DNA from: an uncultured Lachnospiraceae bacterium
GTDB taxonomy: Bacteria > Bacillota > Clostridia > Lachnospirales > Lachnospiraceae
DNA length: 64,000 nucleotides
Assembly (NCBI GenBank): GCA_910586555.1
Contig: CAJUJY010000001.1
Span: forward strand, 1 to 64,000
Direction of reading: 5' to 3'
Shown: piece by piece, positions 9,105 through 18,629 of the stretch
How positions within the stretch are numbered: the first letter of the stretch is position 1
How the letters are laid out: the number at the start of each line of letters is the position of its first letter
Made by a program: the position numbers and the translations under genes
Notes under the pieces: model-generated
What the model saw: only the letters and a program-made list of their open reading frames with translations
The model's database searches: none
Told to the model about the DNA's origin: nothing

Positions 9105-9168
9105 TAAAAAGGCCCTTTCTGCCTGCTGGATAATAAAACATACCCAGACACCAGAAAGAACCTTTTTA
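9105..9168 (-). terminator. Terminator of the tmRNA gene
   Basis: On the minus strand AAAAAGG...TTTCTGG pairs with CCAG...CAGAAA...CCTTTTT across a 60-nt region just after the tmRNA 3' end, followed by T-rich sequence. The stem is interrupted but long, and it could stop transcription in both directions. Confidence 0.65.
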
Positions 9169-9183
9169 TCCATTATTCTGTAA

Positions 9184-9523
9184 TGGAGCTGAGGGGAATC
9201 GGACCCCTGTCCGGACCCAGATCCAATGTACTTCTACTGTCATAGCAGGTGTTTTGCCATTCCCTCAGAGTAACGCCCGCCAGCAGGCTTTACCCTTTAG
9301 TAGCTTCATAAATTTTCTGATGCTTCAAAGCTTTAGCAACAGAGTGTTCCGCTAAGGTGACACTGGTTATCCCCGCCACGGAAAACGGAGGCCAGTGAGC
9401 TGCACTTAGGCAGCTAATGCTAAATTGTCTTCAGCGTTTATATTTTATTTGGACTTTTAACGTGGTGCCCGCCACGGACAGCTTCTCCATCTTCAAAAGA
9501 CCCGTCGAAACCAGTACAGCCCC
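9184..9523 (-). ncRNA. ssrA: Transfer-messenger RNA (tmRNA)
   Basis: The minus strand starts GGGGCTGTACTGGTTTCGAC and ends GGTCCGATTCCCCTCAGCTCC-A. The acceptor stem GGGGCTG pairs with CAGCTCC (one G-U pair), and GGTTTCGAC and the T-arm TTCGA-type loop are present. The tag ORF reads A-E-D-N-L-A-L-A-A followed by TAA, near 9410-9440, a typical proteolysis tag ending LALAA. CCA is not encoded: after the discriminator A the sequence is TTA, so the CCA must be added by nucleotidyltransferase. tmRNA rescues stalled ribosomes with SmpB, encoded 254 bp upstream. Confidence 0.95.
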
Positions 9524-9726
9524 TTGTTGCCTGCCATCTATGCCATGCCTGCTGTTATAGCTTATAAGGTACAATAAATCCACCAGCTAAAGCTATATCT
9601 GCACTCCTGGCTACAGCCCTGCTGCTTTTAAAACCATTATAAACCAGAACTGCCATTTAAAAAAGTTTATCTAAAAAGCTGGCAGGCTGTGCATATTATA
9701 AATATGCACAATTAATATGTTTATAT

Positions 9727-9755
9727 ACTATAACATATACTGGAATATTTGTCAA
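9727..9755 (-). promoter_or_regulatory. Candidate sigma-A promoter upstream of tmRNA
   Basis: Minus-strand TTGACA (complement of 9750-9755) and TATAGT (9727-9732) are separated by exactly 17 bp. The start site would fall near 9720, about 200 nt before the mature tmRNA 5' end. That would imply a long processed precursor. Confidence 0.6.
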
Positions 9756-9777
9756 AAAATTAATTTCCCAATCTTTA

Positions 9778-10245
9778 TTAATAAAGATTTTGTACTTTAA
9801 ACTTCCTCTCTGCCTCCCTGCGCTGGTCTTTTTTAGCAATGTCCTGTCTTTTATCATACAGTTTTTTACCTTTAGCAAGCCCGATTTCAATTTTTACCAG
9901 GCTTCCCTTAAAATATACATTAAGCGGAACCATTGTATAGCCTTTCTGGGCTATCTGGCCTTCAATTTTACGTATTTCTTGCCGGTGCAGAAGAAGTTTT
10001 CTCTCCCTTATTGGATCTTTATTAAAAATATTGCCTTTCTCATATGGGCTTATATGCATATTATAAATATATACTTCACCACCACGCAGGCGTATAAAAG
10101 ATTCCTTAATGCTGCATTTACCCATGCGGAGTGATTTAACTTCTGTACCAGCAAGCGAAATCCCTGCTTCATACTTTTCTTCAATAAAATATTCATGGAA
10201 TGCCTTTTTATTGCCTGCTACTAATTTTCTGGTTTCTTTTGCCAT
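9778..10245 (-). CDS. smpB: SsrA-binding protein SmpB
   Basis: This protein is 155 aa from the ATG at 10245 (MAKETRKLVAGNKKAFHEYF). It matches SmpB throughout: EYFIEEKYEAGISLAGTEVKSLR, the ISPYEKGN loop, and a basic C-terminal tail (YDKRQDIAKKDQRREAER) that folds in the mRNA channel. It binds tmRNA and delivers it to stalled ribosomes. The longer reading frame starting at 10260 adds five residues and has no better ribosome-binding site. It is flanked by rnr upstream and ssrA downstream, the common Firmicutes order. Confidence 0.96.
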   Translation of the reverse strand: MAKETRKLVAGNKKAFHEYFIEEKYEAGISLAGTEVKSLRMGKCSIKESFIRLRGGEVYIYNMHISPYEKGNIFNKDPIRERKLLLHRQEIRKIEGQIAQKGYTMVPLNVYFKGSLVKIEIGLAKGKKLYDKRQDIAKKDQRREAERKFKVQNLY

Positions 10246-10274
10246 ATTACAAATAACCATATCCTTTCAATATA

Positions 10275-13076
10275 CTAATTATTATTTAATCCTTTACGTT
10301 TCTTTGCAGTTATAATGCGCCTTTTGTTTGACAGTACTTTTTTTGCCGCCATACGGCTTCTTAAAGAATGTAAACGCCCGCTTTTTTGTTTTAAATCCAA
10401 AGGTTTTAAAACTTTTCTGGTTCTTTTTAAACTTACAGGTTTTTTGCCCTTGTTCCTGTTAATATTTATTTTATCTATATCTTTAGTAATATTTCCTGTA
10501 TTAATCCTTTTTACAGCCTTTACTTCATCATTAAGTTTTAACTTTGCTGCTGCCTTTTTCTTTGTATCCTGCACAGCCTGTTTTTTTGCCTTTCTTTTTA
10601 CAATGCTTCTTATATGCCTGTCAAGTGGGCTTGCAAAAATGTTTCTGGTTATCTTGCCTGTTTTTTTCTTCTTCCTTTTCTTTACTGTAACATAACTTTG
10701 TTCCAGTTTTCCTGCTGCCACTTTGGATACAATTTTCTTTTCTTTACCTTCCTGTTTTATTGCTGTTTTTTTCTTTAATGCTGTTTCATTAGTTTTTAAT
10801 CTTAATGCCTGGCTGTCTTTTACTTTATTTTTAACTTCCGTTTTTCTGTTTTCTTGTTTCTTTGGTTCTGCTAAAACATTTTCTTTTACCTTTTTAGATT
10901 TTTTATTTTTCTTCTGTCTTTTATTTTCCAGCACATTTAGCTGCTGCTCTTCTTCTGCAATTATAAAATCAATAGTTTTAACAAGTTTATCAACAGACGC
11001 AACAGTAACCTTTATCTTATCTCCCAGTTTATAAACTTTACCTGTATGTTCCCCTGTCATGCTATAATGTTCTTCATCAAAGTAATAGTAATCACCTGGA
11101 ATATCAGCAACCCTTACCATTCCTTCAACAGTATTAGGAAGTTCTACAAACAATCCCCATGAGGTAACGCCTGAAATTATGCCATCAAAGCTCTGCCCAA
11201 TAAACTGTTCCATATATTCTGCTTTTTTTAATTTTTCAACTTCACGTTCTGAATCATCTGCACGCCTCTCAAGCATGCTTGACGCCTCTGCTACTTCTGG
11301 AAGTATTTTATTGTAATGGCTGGTTCTGTTTCCAGAAAGCGTGCCATGTATATTTTCTTTAATAATACGGTGTATCTGTAAATCAGGGTAACGCCTTATT
11401 GGTGAAGTAAAATGGCAGTAATATTTCATTGCAAGCCCGAAATGCCCGCCACAATTTACAGAATATTTTGCCTGTTTCATTGAACGCAGCGCCAGTTTAC
11501 TAATAAGTGCTTCTTCTGGTTTTCCTTTTACACTATTTAAAAGTTTTTGTATTTCTTTTGGATGTATATCATCATTAGTGCCAGTTTTTAATATATATCC
11601 AAAATTATTTACGAAAATGCCAAGCTGCAATATTTTTTCACTATCTGGTGTATCATGTACACGGTACACAAAGGGCAGCTCCTGCCAGAAATATTCTTCT
11701 GCAACTGTCTGGTTTGCAGCAAGCATAAATTCTTCTATAATCCTGTGTGCATTATTTCTTTCATATTCTTTAATTTCAAGGGGTTTTCCCTTTTCATCAA
11801 GTATAATTTTACTTTCAGGAAAATCAAAATCAACTGAACCTCTTTTAAACCTTCTTTTCCTTAAAATATCTGCAACTTCATACATAAGGGAAAACATAGG
11901 TATAAATTCTTTATATTTTTCCTGTTCTTCCTTATCTTCCAGTTCAATAATTTTATTGACACTTGTGTAAGACATCCTTCTGTCTACATTAATAACAGTT
12001 TCTTCTATCTTATGGCTTATAATTTCACCTGACTGGTTTATATCCATAATGCAGGAAAGCGCCAGCCTGTCCTCACCCTGGTTAAGTGAACATATCCCAT
12101 TAGAAAGTTTATGCGGAAGCATAGGAATAACCCTGTCTACAAGGTAAACACTTGTACCACGTTTTAAAGCTTCCTTGTCAAGAGGTGAATTTTCCCTGAC
12201 ATAATGGGTTACATCAGCTATATGGACACCAAGCCTGTAAATATCCCCTTCCCTTGACAATGTAATTGCATCATCAAGGTCTTTTGCATCTTCACCATCT
12301 ATTGTAACAGTCTGCAAATCCCTGTAATCAGCCCTGCCCTCTTTCTCTTCTTCACTAACTGTATCACTAATGCCCTCTGCCTGTTCCATTACAGCACCAG
12401 GATATTCTTCTGGAAGCCCGTATGCTTTAATAATAGACTTTATATCAACACCAGGGTCATTTATATGGCCTATAATTTCAATAATACGGCCTTCAGGATT
12501 TCTGTCCCCGTTGCCATAATCCGTAATTTCAACAACTACTTTATGCCCTGTAACTGCCCCCATGCTGTCAGCCTTTGCAATGTAAATATCCTTTCCAAAC
12601 TTCTGGTTATCAGCAATTACAAAACCAAAGCTTTTACTTTTAGAGTAAGTGCCTACTATTACGCCATTGCCCCTTTCAAGTATTTCAGTAACCGTGCCTT
12701 CACGTTTCCTGCCATTTTTGGGACTTTCAATGGCAACCCTTACTGTATCACCATCAACAGCACCTTTTTGTCTGCCGCCTGCTATATAAATATCTTCTTC
12801 CTCACCTTCAATCCTGACAAAGCCAAAATCCCTCTGTGTACCCATGTATTTGCCAGTTTTAATATTGCCAGGCATAAGTTTAATCCTGCCCCTGGAATTA
12901 ACTTGCAGTTTTCCTTCTTCAGAAAGTTCTTCAATAACTTTCCTCAAGTCTTTCTTCTGTTTAGAAGGCACTTGCAGAACAACACCCATTTCCTTAATAG
13001 TCATAGGTTTGTACGATTTTGAAGCAGTAAATTCCATAATAAGCTTTTTCTTTTTATCCAGTTCCTCCCTTGTCAT
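10275..13076 (-). CDS. rnr: Ribonuclease R with a long lysine-rich C-terminal tail
   Basis: The protein is 933 aa from the ATG at 13076, which follows GGGGGAGG. It has an N-terminal winged-helix/OB part (residues 1-65), cold-shock domains (65-230) and an RNB catalytic domain (about 235-570). The catalytic domain carries the acidic cluster DGEDAKDLDDAITL and the arginine-rich FTSPIRRYPDLQIHR. An S1 domain lies at about 625-710. The last 210 residues are almost wholly Lys, Arg, Thr, Ala and Asn. RNase R degrades structured RNA 3' to 5' and trims non-stop mRNA alongside tmRNA/SmpB, encoded next to it. A short basic tail is usual in the family; this one is exceptionally long. Confidence 0.96.
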   Translation of the reverse strand: MTREELDKKKKLIMEFTASKSYKPMTIKEMGVVLQVPSKQKKDLRKVIEELSEEGKLQVNSRGRIKLMPGNIKTGKYMGTQRDFGFVRIEGEEEDIYIAGGRQKGAVDGDTVRVAIESPKNGRKREGTVTEILERGNGVIVGTYSKSKSFGFVIADNQKFGKDIYIAKADSMGAVTGHKVVVEITDYGNGDRNPEGRIIEIIGHINDPGVDIKSIIKAYGLPEEYPGAVMEQAEGISDTVSEEEKEGRADYRDLQTVTIDGEDAKDLDDAITLSREGDIYRLGVHIADVTHYVRENSPLDKEALKRGTSVYLVDRVIPMLPHKLSNGICSLNQGEDRLALSCIMDINQSGEIISHKIEETVINVDRRMSYTSVNKIIELEDKEEQEKYKEFIPMFSLMYEVADILRKRRFKRGSVDFDFPESKIILDEKGKPLEIKEYERNNAHRIIEEFMLAANQTVAEEYFWQELPFVYRVHDTPDSEKILQLGIFVNNFGYILKTGTNDDIHPKEIQKLLNSVKGKPEEALISKLALRSMKQAKYSVNCGGHFGLAMKYYCHFTSPIRRYPDLQIHRIIKENIHGTLSGNRTSHYNKILPEVAEASSMLERRADDSEREVEKLKKAEYMEQFIGQSFDGIISGVTSWGLFVELPNTVEGMVRVADIPGDYYYFDEEHYSMTGEHTGKVYKLGDKIKVTVASVDKLVKTIDFIIAEEEQQLNVLENKRQKKNKKSKKVKENVLAEPKKQENRKTEVKNKVKDSQALRLKTNETALKKKTAIKQEGKEKKIVSKVAAGKLEQSYVTVKKRKKKKTGKITRNIFASPLDRHIRSIVKRKAKKQAVQDTKKKAAAKLKLNDEVKAVKRINTGNITKDIDKININRNKGKKPVSLKRTRKVLKPLDLKQKSGRLHSLRSRMAAKKVLSNKRRIITAKKRKGLNNN

Positions 13077-13219
13077 ATCCAAGCCTCCCCCGTTTAAAAT
13101 TTTATAGAGTAAAAAAAGTGCAACGTAATATTTATACGCTGCACTTCTAAGCTTTCGTACCATTTACCATTACAAAAATCTTCTATACTTAATAAGCTGG
13201 CATAAAAGACATTAATTCC

Positions 13220-13468
13220 CTATGAAAAAATGCTAAGGTTTAATAATAATGAAAGCACTATAAAGACCGTTGCAAGAACCCTTGTTGCAAGTATAAGGCC
13301 GCCTTCCATTGAACGGCTCTTGTTCTTGCCCCAGTAAGTTTCAGCAGCACCACTTATTGCCCCAGTAAGGCCAGCCTGCTTTCCTTCCTGCATAAGTACA
13401 ATAACAGCTAATGCAACAGATACAATAATGTATACAATTAACATAATGCCGTGGATCATCTTAATCAT
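13220..13468 (-). CDS. secG: Preprotein translocase subunit SecG
   Basis: The protein is 82 aa from the ATG at 13468, preceded by GGAGG at proper spacing. Two membrane helices (about residues 5-25 and 58-78) flank the conserved cytoplasmic loop VLMQEGKQAGLTGAISGAAETYWGKNK. It forms part of the SecYEG channel. The longer frame up to 13552 has no ribosome-binding site and adds an unlikely Cys/Tyr-rich leader. It heads the secG-rnr-smpB-ssrA cluster on the minus strand. Confidence 0.92.
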   Translation of the reverse strand: MIKMIHGIMLIVYIIVSVALAVIVLMQEGKQAGLTGAISGAAETYWGKNKSRSMEGGLILATRVLATVFIVLSLLLNLSIFS

Positions 13469-13599
13469 AAATAATATCCTCCATTCCAGTGTAACCAATA
13501 TATAAATATAAATACCACTGTATGTACAAAATACAAAACAACGTACTTGCATAGTATACCATAATGTTCCTGCGGTTTCAAGTGTTTTCTGAAAAATAA

Positions 13600-14253
13600 C
13601 ACGTCCGTTTCATAAATTTTTAATTATGTGTAAATAAAGGATAATTTATAGTTATCCGTAGTTTGTTTTAAAGGATTTGTACATGTGGAAATTTTTATGT
13701 CCCAGTGAAAAGACCCGCTTCCGCTATGATTGCGCACGTAACAGTGCATAAAACCTGGAAATACCAGGTTTAAGCACTGACGGCGCAAAAATGTCTTTTA
13801 CACATGACATAAAAATTTTCCACATGGTTTAAACATTTAAATCTTGCGTGTATTATTGTATCATAATGGAAACGTATCTGCGAAAATATATAAAATTTTC
13901 TGCATATTCTTACATTCCATGGAAAATTAGTTAGAAAAATGGCAGGAAATGTCTTTATAAACTGCAAGAGAGTATATTACCTGGCAAATTACAAATGTGT
14001 CCCAATGGACAGGCTATACGCAGCCGCTGGTGTTTAAGCCCTGTATTAAATGCTTCAAAAAAGTTTTCTTTTTGAAGCATAAGGGCTTTATGCACCATTG
14101 CGTGCAAGTCCAAGCGCAAGCGGGGTGTACATGGGACACTTTGGAATTGCCAGGGCATCATATTTTAATTTACATATATAAATTTTTTAGAACAAACTAT
14201 GGATAACTATAAATTATCTATTATTTGTACTATAAATTTATGAAACGGACATG
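13600..14253 (+). mobile_element. Inverted-repeat element with two structured domains, copy B (complete)
   Basis: This 654-bp element is bounded by inverted repeats of about 75 bp, starting CACGTCCGTTTCATAAATTT and ending with the complement of CATGTCCGTTTCATAAATTT. A 9-bp duplication, GAAAAATAA, flanks it (13591-13599 and 14254-14262). Domain 1 (13681-13826) has a 20-bp outer stem around an AGTGC...GCACT hairpin containing AACCTGG/CCAGGTT. Domain 2 (13980-14154) is closed by CCTGGCAA/TTGCCAGG and contains GTGTCCCA/TGGGACAC, GGTG/CACC and a long ATGCTTCAAAAAAG hairpin. No credible ORF was seen. The orientation is arbitrary; the transcribed strand, if any, is unknown. Confidence 0.8.
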
Positions 14254-14276
14254 GAAAAATAATGTAATACCGTCTG

Positions 14277-17200
14277 TTATCCTTTTGCTACTATTACTTT
14301 TTTGCCTTGCCCCTTATTTTTAAATAATACTGTATAAGGTTTTAATTTTACTGGCGGAACGGTTATCTTACAATTATGTACACCTTTAAGTGCATGTCCG
14401 CCAACCTTTTTTAATTTAAGTGATTTAATAATCATTTCACGCAGGCTGTTGCAAAATTTAAATGTAGAATTGCCTATTTTTGTAACATGTGTGTTAATAA
14501 CTACAGAACGGAGTTCAGTACAATTTTCTAAAGCACTTGCACCAATGCTTACTTTAGCAGTGGTTAAACCATATCTTAATGCAAGCTTCTTATTATTATC
14601 ATTTTCTGTCCCAATAATAAAAGTTTCCATGCTTCTGCAATTTCTAAAAGCATTTTCAACAATAGTTGTTACAGTGCCAGGTATTTCTGCTTTTTTCAGA
14701 TTAATACAATTCCTGAATGAGCCCTTTCCTATAGTTTTAACCCCATATGGAAATTTAATGGTTTCTAATTTTTTACACCCCTTAAATGCCCTGTCACCTA
14801 TTTCTTTTACATTATTTCCAAGCTTAACGCTGTCAAGGTCTATACAGTTTTTAAATGCTTCCTTCCCTATTGTAACAATATTTTTACCAAGTACAACACT
14901 TTTTATATCTGAATCTTCAAACGCACTTTTGCCAACCTGTGTAACTTTATATTTTACTCCATTATAAGATATTGTAGCAGGTATTACTATACTTTTAGTA
15001 TTCTTTGTATCTATATTTGAAATTGTAACATTTCCGTCACCTGTACTTTTAAATTCCATATCACCTGAAACAATTTTTTTGCCTTCTTTTACAAAGCTGC
15101 CTGTTTTATCACTATCATTTCCGCCAGATGGTGTTTGTGATGGCTTGTTTTCTGGTGCTTGTGTCTGTAATGGAGCACTTGTACCTTCTGGCTTATCCGT
15201 ATTTACAGGAGGTTCCGGTGGTACTGTTGTCTGTGCTGGTGCAGCAGATGGTGTTTGTGACGGGATAGAAGATGGCGTCTGTGACGGTGCAGCAGATGGT
15301 GTCTGTGATGCCGTGCCTGCTGCTGGTGTCTGTGCTGGCACTTCTGTATTTGCTGGTGGAATATAAGGTGCAAGGCTGCCACCAGTATTTCCGCCGCCTG
15401 TGTTATCGCCGCCTGTGTTTCCACCGCCTGTGTTTCCGCCACCTGTGTTTCCGCCGCCTGTGTTTCCACCGCCTGTGTTTCCACCGCCTGTATTATCCTT
15501 TGGCAATGCCAGGTAATTTCTATAACTATTTGCAGAACCATCTGCACCTTCTAAGAAACAGTTGTATATCCTTGTATCTGATAAGCCTTCAAGGTCAGAA
15601 GAAGTAAGCTTATACCCTGCTTCTGGTATATCAATTTCCTTTATTGTTTCCATACTATGCCATTCTGTTATTTTAAGCTTAGCTGGAAATGCACTTGCCT
15701 TACCATCTACGCCACAATATTCAATTAACCCGTATTTATATTTACTATTTCTATTATAATAATCATTCATAACAAGGTCATTATGTGGATAATAGCTTGG
15801 GCTGTTAAACATATCATATGTACCATAGTCTGTACTATAATTGTCATTCATATAAATTTTACTAGGTTCTGTATAAACATACATGCCCATTTCCATATGT
15901 CCACTTTCATAAATGCTTACACCAGGCAAAGGATTGCCTGGCATAACAGCACTCCTTATTTCTTCACCATTATAATAAATATAAAAATAACTGTAATAAA
16001 GCTTTGCAAGTTTTTCTTTTATTTCATCTTTAAATTTAACTATCCATACATTATTTTCTGTATTGGTAATAGAAAAATCTTCCTGGTATTTATAAATTGC
16101 TGTCTGGTTACCTGCAATATCACAAACTTTAATTTCAATTTTCTGTAAATCTTCCTGTTTAAAATACTTATTTGCTATTTCTGCTGTTGGAAACAACATA
16201 TACATTGTCCCTTTTTGTGCTAATTCATAGCTTTGTCCTGTAATACATAATTTGCTGCTGTCCTGGACATAAAAATATAAATTAATATCATCCTCTAAAG
16301 GGCTAAAAAATAAACTGTAACTTCCTGGCTGCAAATTTCCATTATAAAAACCACTATATAATAAATTGCCGCCCTCTTCTTTAAGCTCTAAATTTATACT
16401 TCCGGTTACAATTCCGTCAGTCATATTATAAATTTCTGCATTACATGTAGTATTAAGCATATCTTTATCTTTTGGATCCATAATTACAGAAAATCCATAT
16501 TTTTCATTGTCTGATAAATAATATATATTATTAAGATAATTGAAAACATTACTGCCGTTATTATCATCATAATACATAATACAAATACTCTGGTCTTCTC
16601 TTTCTGTTTGTTTATTTCCATTACTATCTGTGTAAGTTACACTGAAATTATATAACCCGCTTTCTTCAACTTCATCTTCCAGTGGAATTGTAATAATATG
16701 CTGGCTGTTGGTTTCTGCTTCCCCACTTGTGCTTCTTACAGATCTTGTATATTCTGTTGTATCTTCCCATATATGGTATGATACAGTAGAATTTACTGGA
16801 ATATTATGGTTATAATATTCCAGGGTTTTTTCCTTTGGATTCCAGATAATGCTTTTAGAACGTAAGTCTATATACATATTATCTTTATCTAAAACAATAA
16901 TTTCCTTTTCACTATCAGAATAACTATATTCTATATTATATTTCTTATAAGAAAATTGTTCCCCTTCTGCAAATTCCACACAATAATAACACTGCTCTTT
17001 GTCCTGTATTTTTGTCATCTGGTTTACAGAAGCTGCTGCTGTCCTGCCTGTATCCTTTTCTTTTAATACAAATGACAGCCTGTTAAAATCAATATTATAC
17101 CCTGTTACTTTTATTGCAACTGCATTTTCCATGCCTGGATAACAATAACCATCTAAACCTGCATAAGAAATATATGGATTATCTGTTGCTATACATGTTA

Positions 17201-18179
17201 CATTGTCTGGTTTATATTCTTTACCATCAATATAATAAGCCAGATACAGTTCCTCACCTGGTTTAATTTCTCTTGTATAACGTAAATGAAGGCTGCAAGA
17301 ACTTATACCCATTTTATTTACATCTATATCATTCTTGAAAATGCCTTCATCTTCATATCTGTTATCATATCTTTCATAAAAATGAAGTTTGCCAGTATCA
17401 TATGAACTGTATGAACATGCTGCAACTTCACCATTATTGTCTAACAATACAGCTTTGTCAATATAATATTCACTTCCAACCCCTTCAAAACATAATTCAA
17501 GACCATCTGAATTTTTTGTGCCTGATGGACAATATTTATTTGAAAGCCAGACTTTTTTATCTGCAAAAGTTATTTCTTTTGTATCTGACCAGACTTCTTT
17601 GAACTCTCTTGGTGAAGAACTATTTGGATAATTATATTTAATTGTAAATTTTAATTTATAACTTTGTCCACTTTCCACACCACTACAATTATCAATATAA
17701 AAACAACTGCTATTATATTCACTTTTAGCAGATGCAACTAATGTACCATCTTCCTTAGTAATATCCATAGATATTTTACCATACTGTACATTAGTAATAT
17801 CTTCTTTTGTACTATATTCAACATACATTGGAAACTTGCCATAAAGACTATAATATGTACTTGCAGTAGTTAAATCTGTAATAGTTATATTATCCTCTTG
17901 TGTACTGTCTGCTTTGGCAGCAACATCTTCTCCTGTTTCTGCCTTATTTTCTTCAAGTGTTTGTATTCCTTCTTCTTCTGCCTCATTCTTTTCAAGTGCT
18001 TGTGTTCCTTCTTCTGCACCATTCTCTTCAAGTGTTTGTGTTTCTTCTTCTGCACCATTCTCTTCAAGTATTTGTGTTTCCGCTTCTTCTGCCCCTGCCT
18101 TAACTGTATTAACACCTGGCAATAAAGTAACTGCCAGGCTTGCAGCTAATAAAACAGCAAGTTGTTTTTTTAATTTCAT
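14277..18179 (-). CDS. Large secreted BspA-like leucine-rich-repeat surface protein
   Basis: This 1300-aa protein has a signal peptide (LAVLLAASLAVTLLPG, residues 7-22) and five degenerate 12-13-residue repeats of the form ETQxLEENGAEE at about 30-85. A long Tyr/Asn-rich region (about 90-900) with several Ig-like or beta-sandwich segments follows, then a Gly/Asn/Thr pentapeptide tract (GGGNT repeats) and a Pro/Thr/Ser/Gln-rich linker. The C-terminal part (about 1030-1300) has LRR_5/BspA repeats of the type VxxIGxxAFxNCxxLxxVxLGxNVxxIG. No LPXTG motif or wall-binding domain is visible at the C-terminus. It is probably an adhesin or exposed envelope protein. Confidence 0.8.
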   Translation of the reverse strand: MKLKKQLAVLLAASLAVTLLPGVNTVKAGAEEAETQILEENGAEEETQTLEENGAEEGTQALEKNEAEEEGIQTLEENKAETGEDVAAKADSTQEDNITITDLTTASTYYSLYGKFPMYVEYSTKEDITNVQYGKISMDITKEDGTLVASAKSEYNSSCFYIDNCSGVESGQSYKLKFTIKYNYPNSSSPREFKEVWSDTKEITFADKKVWLSNKYCPSGTKNSDGLELCFEGVGSEYYIDKAVLLDNNGEVAACSYSSYDTGKLHFYERYDNRYEDEGIFKNDIDVNKMGISSCSLHLRYTREIKPGEELYLAYYIDGKEYKPDNVTCIATDNPYISYAGLDGYCYPGMENAVAIKVTGYNIDFNRLSFVLKEKDTGRTAAASVNQMTKIQDKEQCYYCVEFAEGEQFSYKKYNIEYSYSDSEKEIIVLDKDNMYIDLRSKSIIWNPKEKTLEYYNHNIPVNSTVSYHIWEDTTEYTRSVRSTSGEAETNSQHIITIPLEDEVEESGLYNFSVTYTDSNGNKQTEREDQSICIMYYDDNNGSNVFNYLNNIYYLSDNEKYGFSVIMDPKDKDMLNTTCNAEIYNMTDGIVTGSINLELKEEGGNLLYSGFYNGNLQPGSYSLFFSPLEDDINLYFYVQDSSKLCITGQSYELAQKGTMYMLFPTAEIANKYFKQEDLQKIEIKVCDIAGNQTAIYKYQEDFSITNTENNVWIVKFKDEIKEKLAKLYYSYFYIYYNGEEIRSAVMPGNPLPGVSIYESGHMEMGMYVYTEPSKIYMNDNYSTDYGTYDMFNSPSYYPHNDLVMNDYYNRNSKYKYGLIEYCGVDGKASAFPAKLKITEWHSMETIKEIDIPEAGYKLTSSDLEGLSDTRIYNCFLEGADGSANSYRNYLALPKDNTGGGNTGGGNTGGGNTGGGNTGGGNTGGDNTGGGNTGGSLAPYIPPANTEVPAQTPAAGTASQTPSAAPSQTPSSIPSQTPSAAPAQTTVPPEPPVNTDKPEGTSAPLQTQAPENKPSQTPSGGNDSDKTGSFVKEGKKIVSGDMEFKSTGDGNVTISNIDTKNTKSIVIPATISYNGVKYKVTQVGKSAFEDSDIKSVVLGKNIVTIGKEAFKNCIDLDSVKLGNNVKEIGDRAFKGCKKLETIKFPYGVKTIGKGSFRNCINLKKAEIPGTVTTIVENAFRNCRSMETFIIGTENDNNKKLALRYGLTTAKVSIGASALENCTELRSVVINTHVTKIGNSTFKFCNSLREMIIKSLKLKKVGGHALKGVHNCKITVPPVKLKPYTVLFKNKGQGKKVIVAKG
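15379..15495. repeat. Tandem 15-bp repeat inside the surface-protein gene
   Basis: About eight 15-bp units encode GGGNT on the minus strand; the plus-strand units read like CCGCCTGTGTTTCCA with small variations. The period is a multiple of 3, so slippage would change linker length without a frameshift. Confidence 0.8.
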
Positions 18180-18249
18180 TAATTTTCTCCTTTCAAAAGC
18201 ATACTATGCTAGAAAATATATAATTTTACACTTTCTGCAACTGTTTCAA

Positions 18250-18278
18250 ATCATAACATTTTAGATAAGATTAGTCAA
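18250..18278 (-). promoter_or_regulatory. Promoter of the BspA-like surface protein gene
   Basis: Minus-strand TTGACT (18273-18278) and TATGAT (18250-18255) are spaced 17 bp apart and lie about 70 bp upstream of the start at 18179, which follows GAAAGGAG. Confidence 0.65.
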
Positions 18279-18302
18279 GAAGTATTTAATTTTTTATATC
18301 CC

Positions 18303-18328
18303 AATTTAACGCCCCCCCCCACGCTAAA
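18303..18328. repeat. C9 homopolymer flanked by an inverted repeat
   Basis: Nine consecutive C (18312-18320) sit between ATTTAACG and CGCTAAAT, a near-perfect inverted repeat. The tract is about 35 bp upstream of the -35 box of the surface-protein promoter. Such a tract is rare in this AT-rich sequence. The rest of 18180-18587 is AT-rich spacer between divergent genes. Confidence 0.6.
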
Positions 18329-18629
18329 TTTTTAATATTTAAATATTATAATTTTATTATAAATTATACATTGTTTTAATTATGATAAAATGTAACCTAT
18401 AGGATAAACCTTGATGCAAACAATTCTGGCTGCATATAATAAAGATTCCAGTAATTATTAATTATTTACCATTCTTGCTATGGATATATTTCAGTGTTTT
18501 CTATAATAAGTATCTTAAAACTTTCTAAAAAAAATAAAATAATTTTATGCACAAGCATACAAAATATGTTATACTTAAAATGGGGTTATGAAATTCAAAA
18601 CACTTTATAAGGAAGGTATGGTAAGCACT

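Noticed and set aside
13681..14250. Short ORFs within the inverted-repeat elements
   Set aside because: They lack ribosome-binding sites, differ between copies in frame and sequence, and cross the stems; the conserved signal is pairing, not codons.
15203..15547. Long ORFs opposite the GGGNT repeats and the Ser-rich linker (51539-51964)
   Set aside because: These are antisense shadows of low-complexity coding sequence with no start signals.
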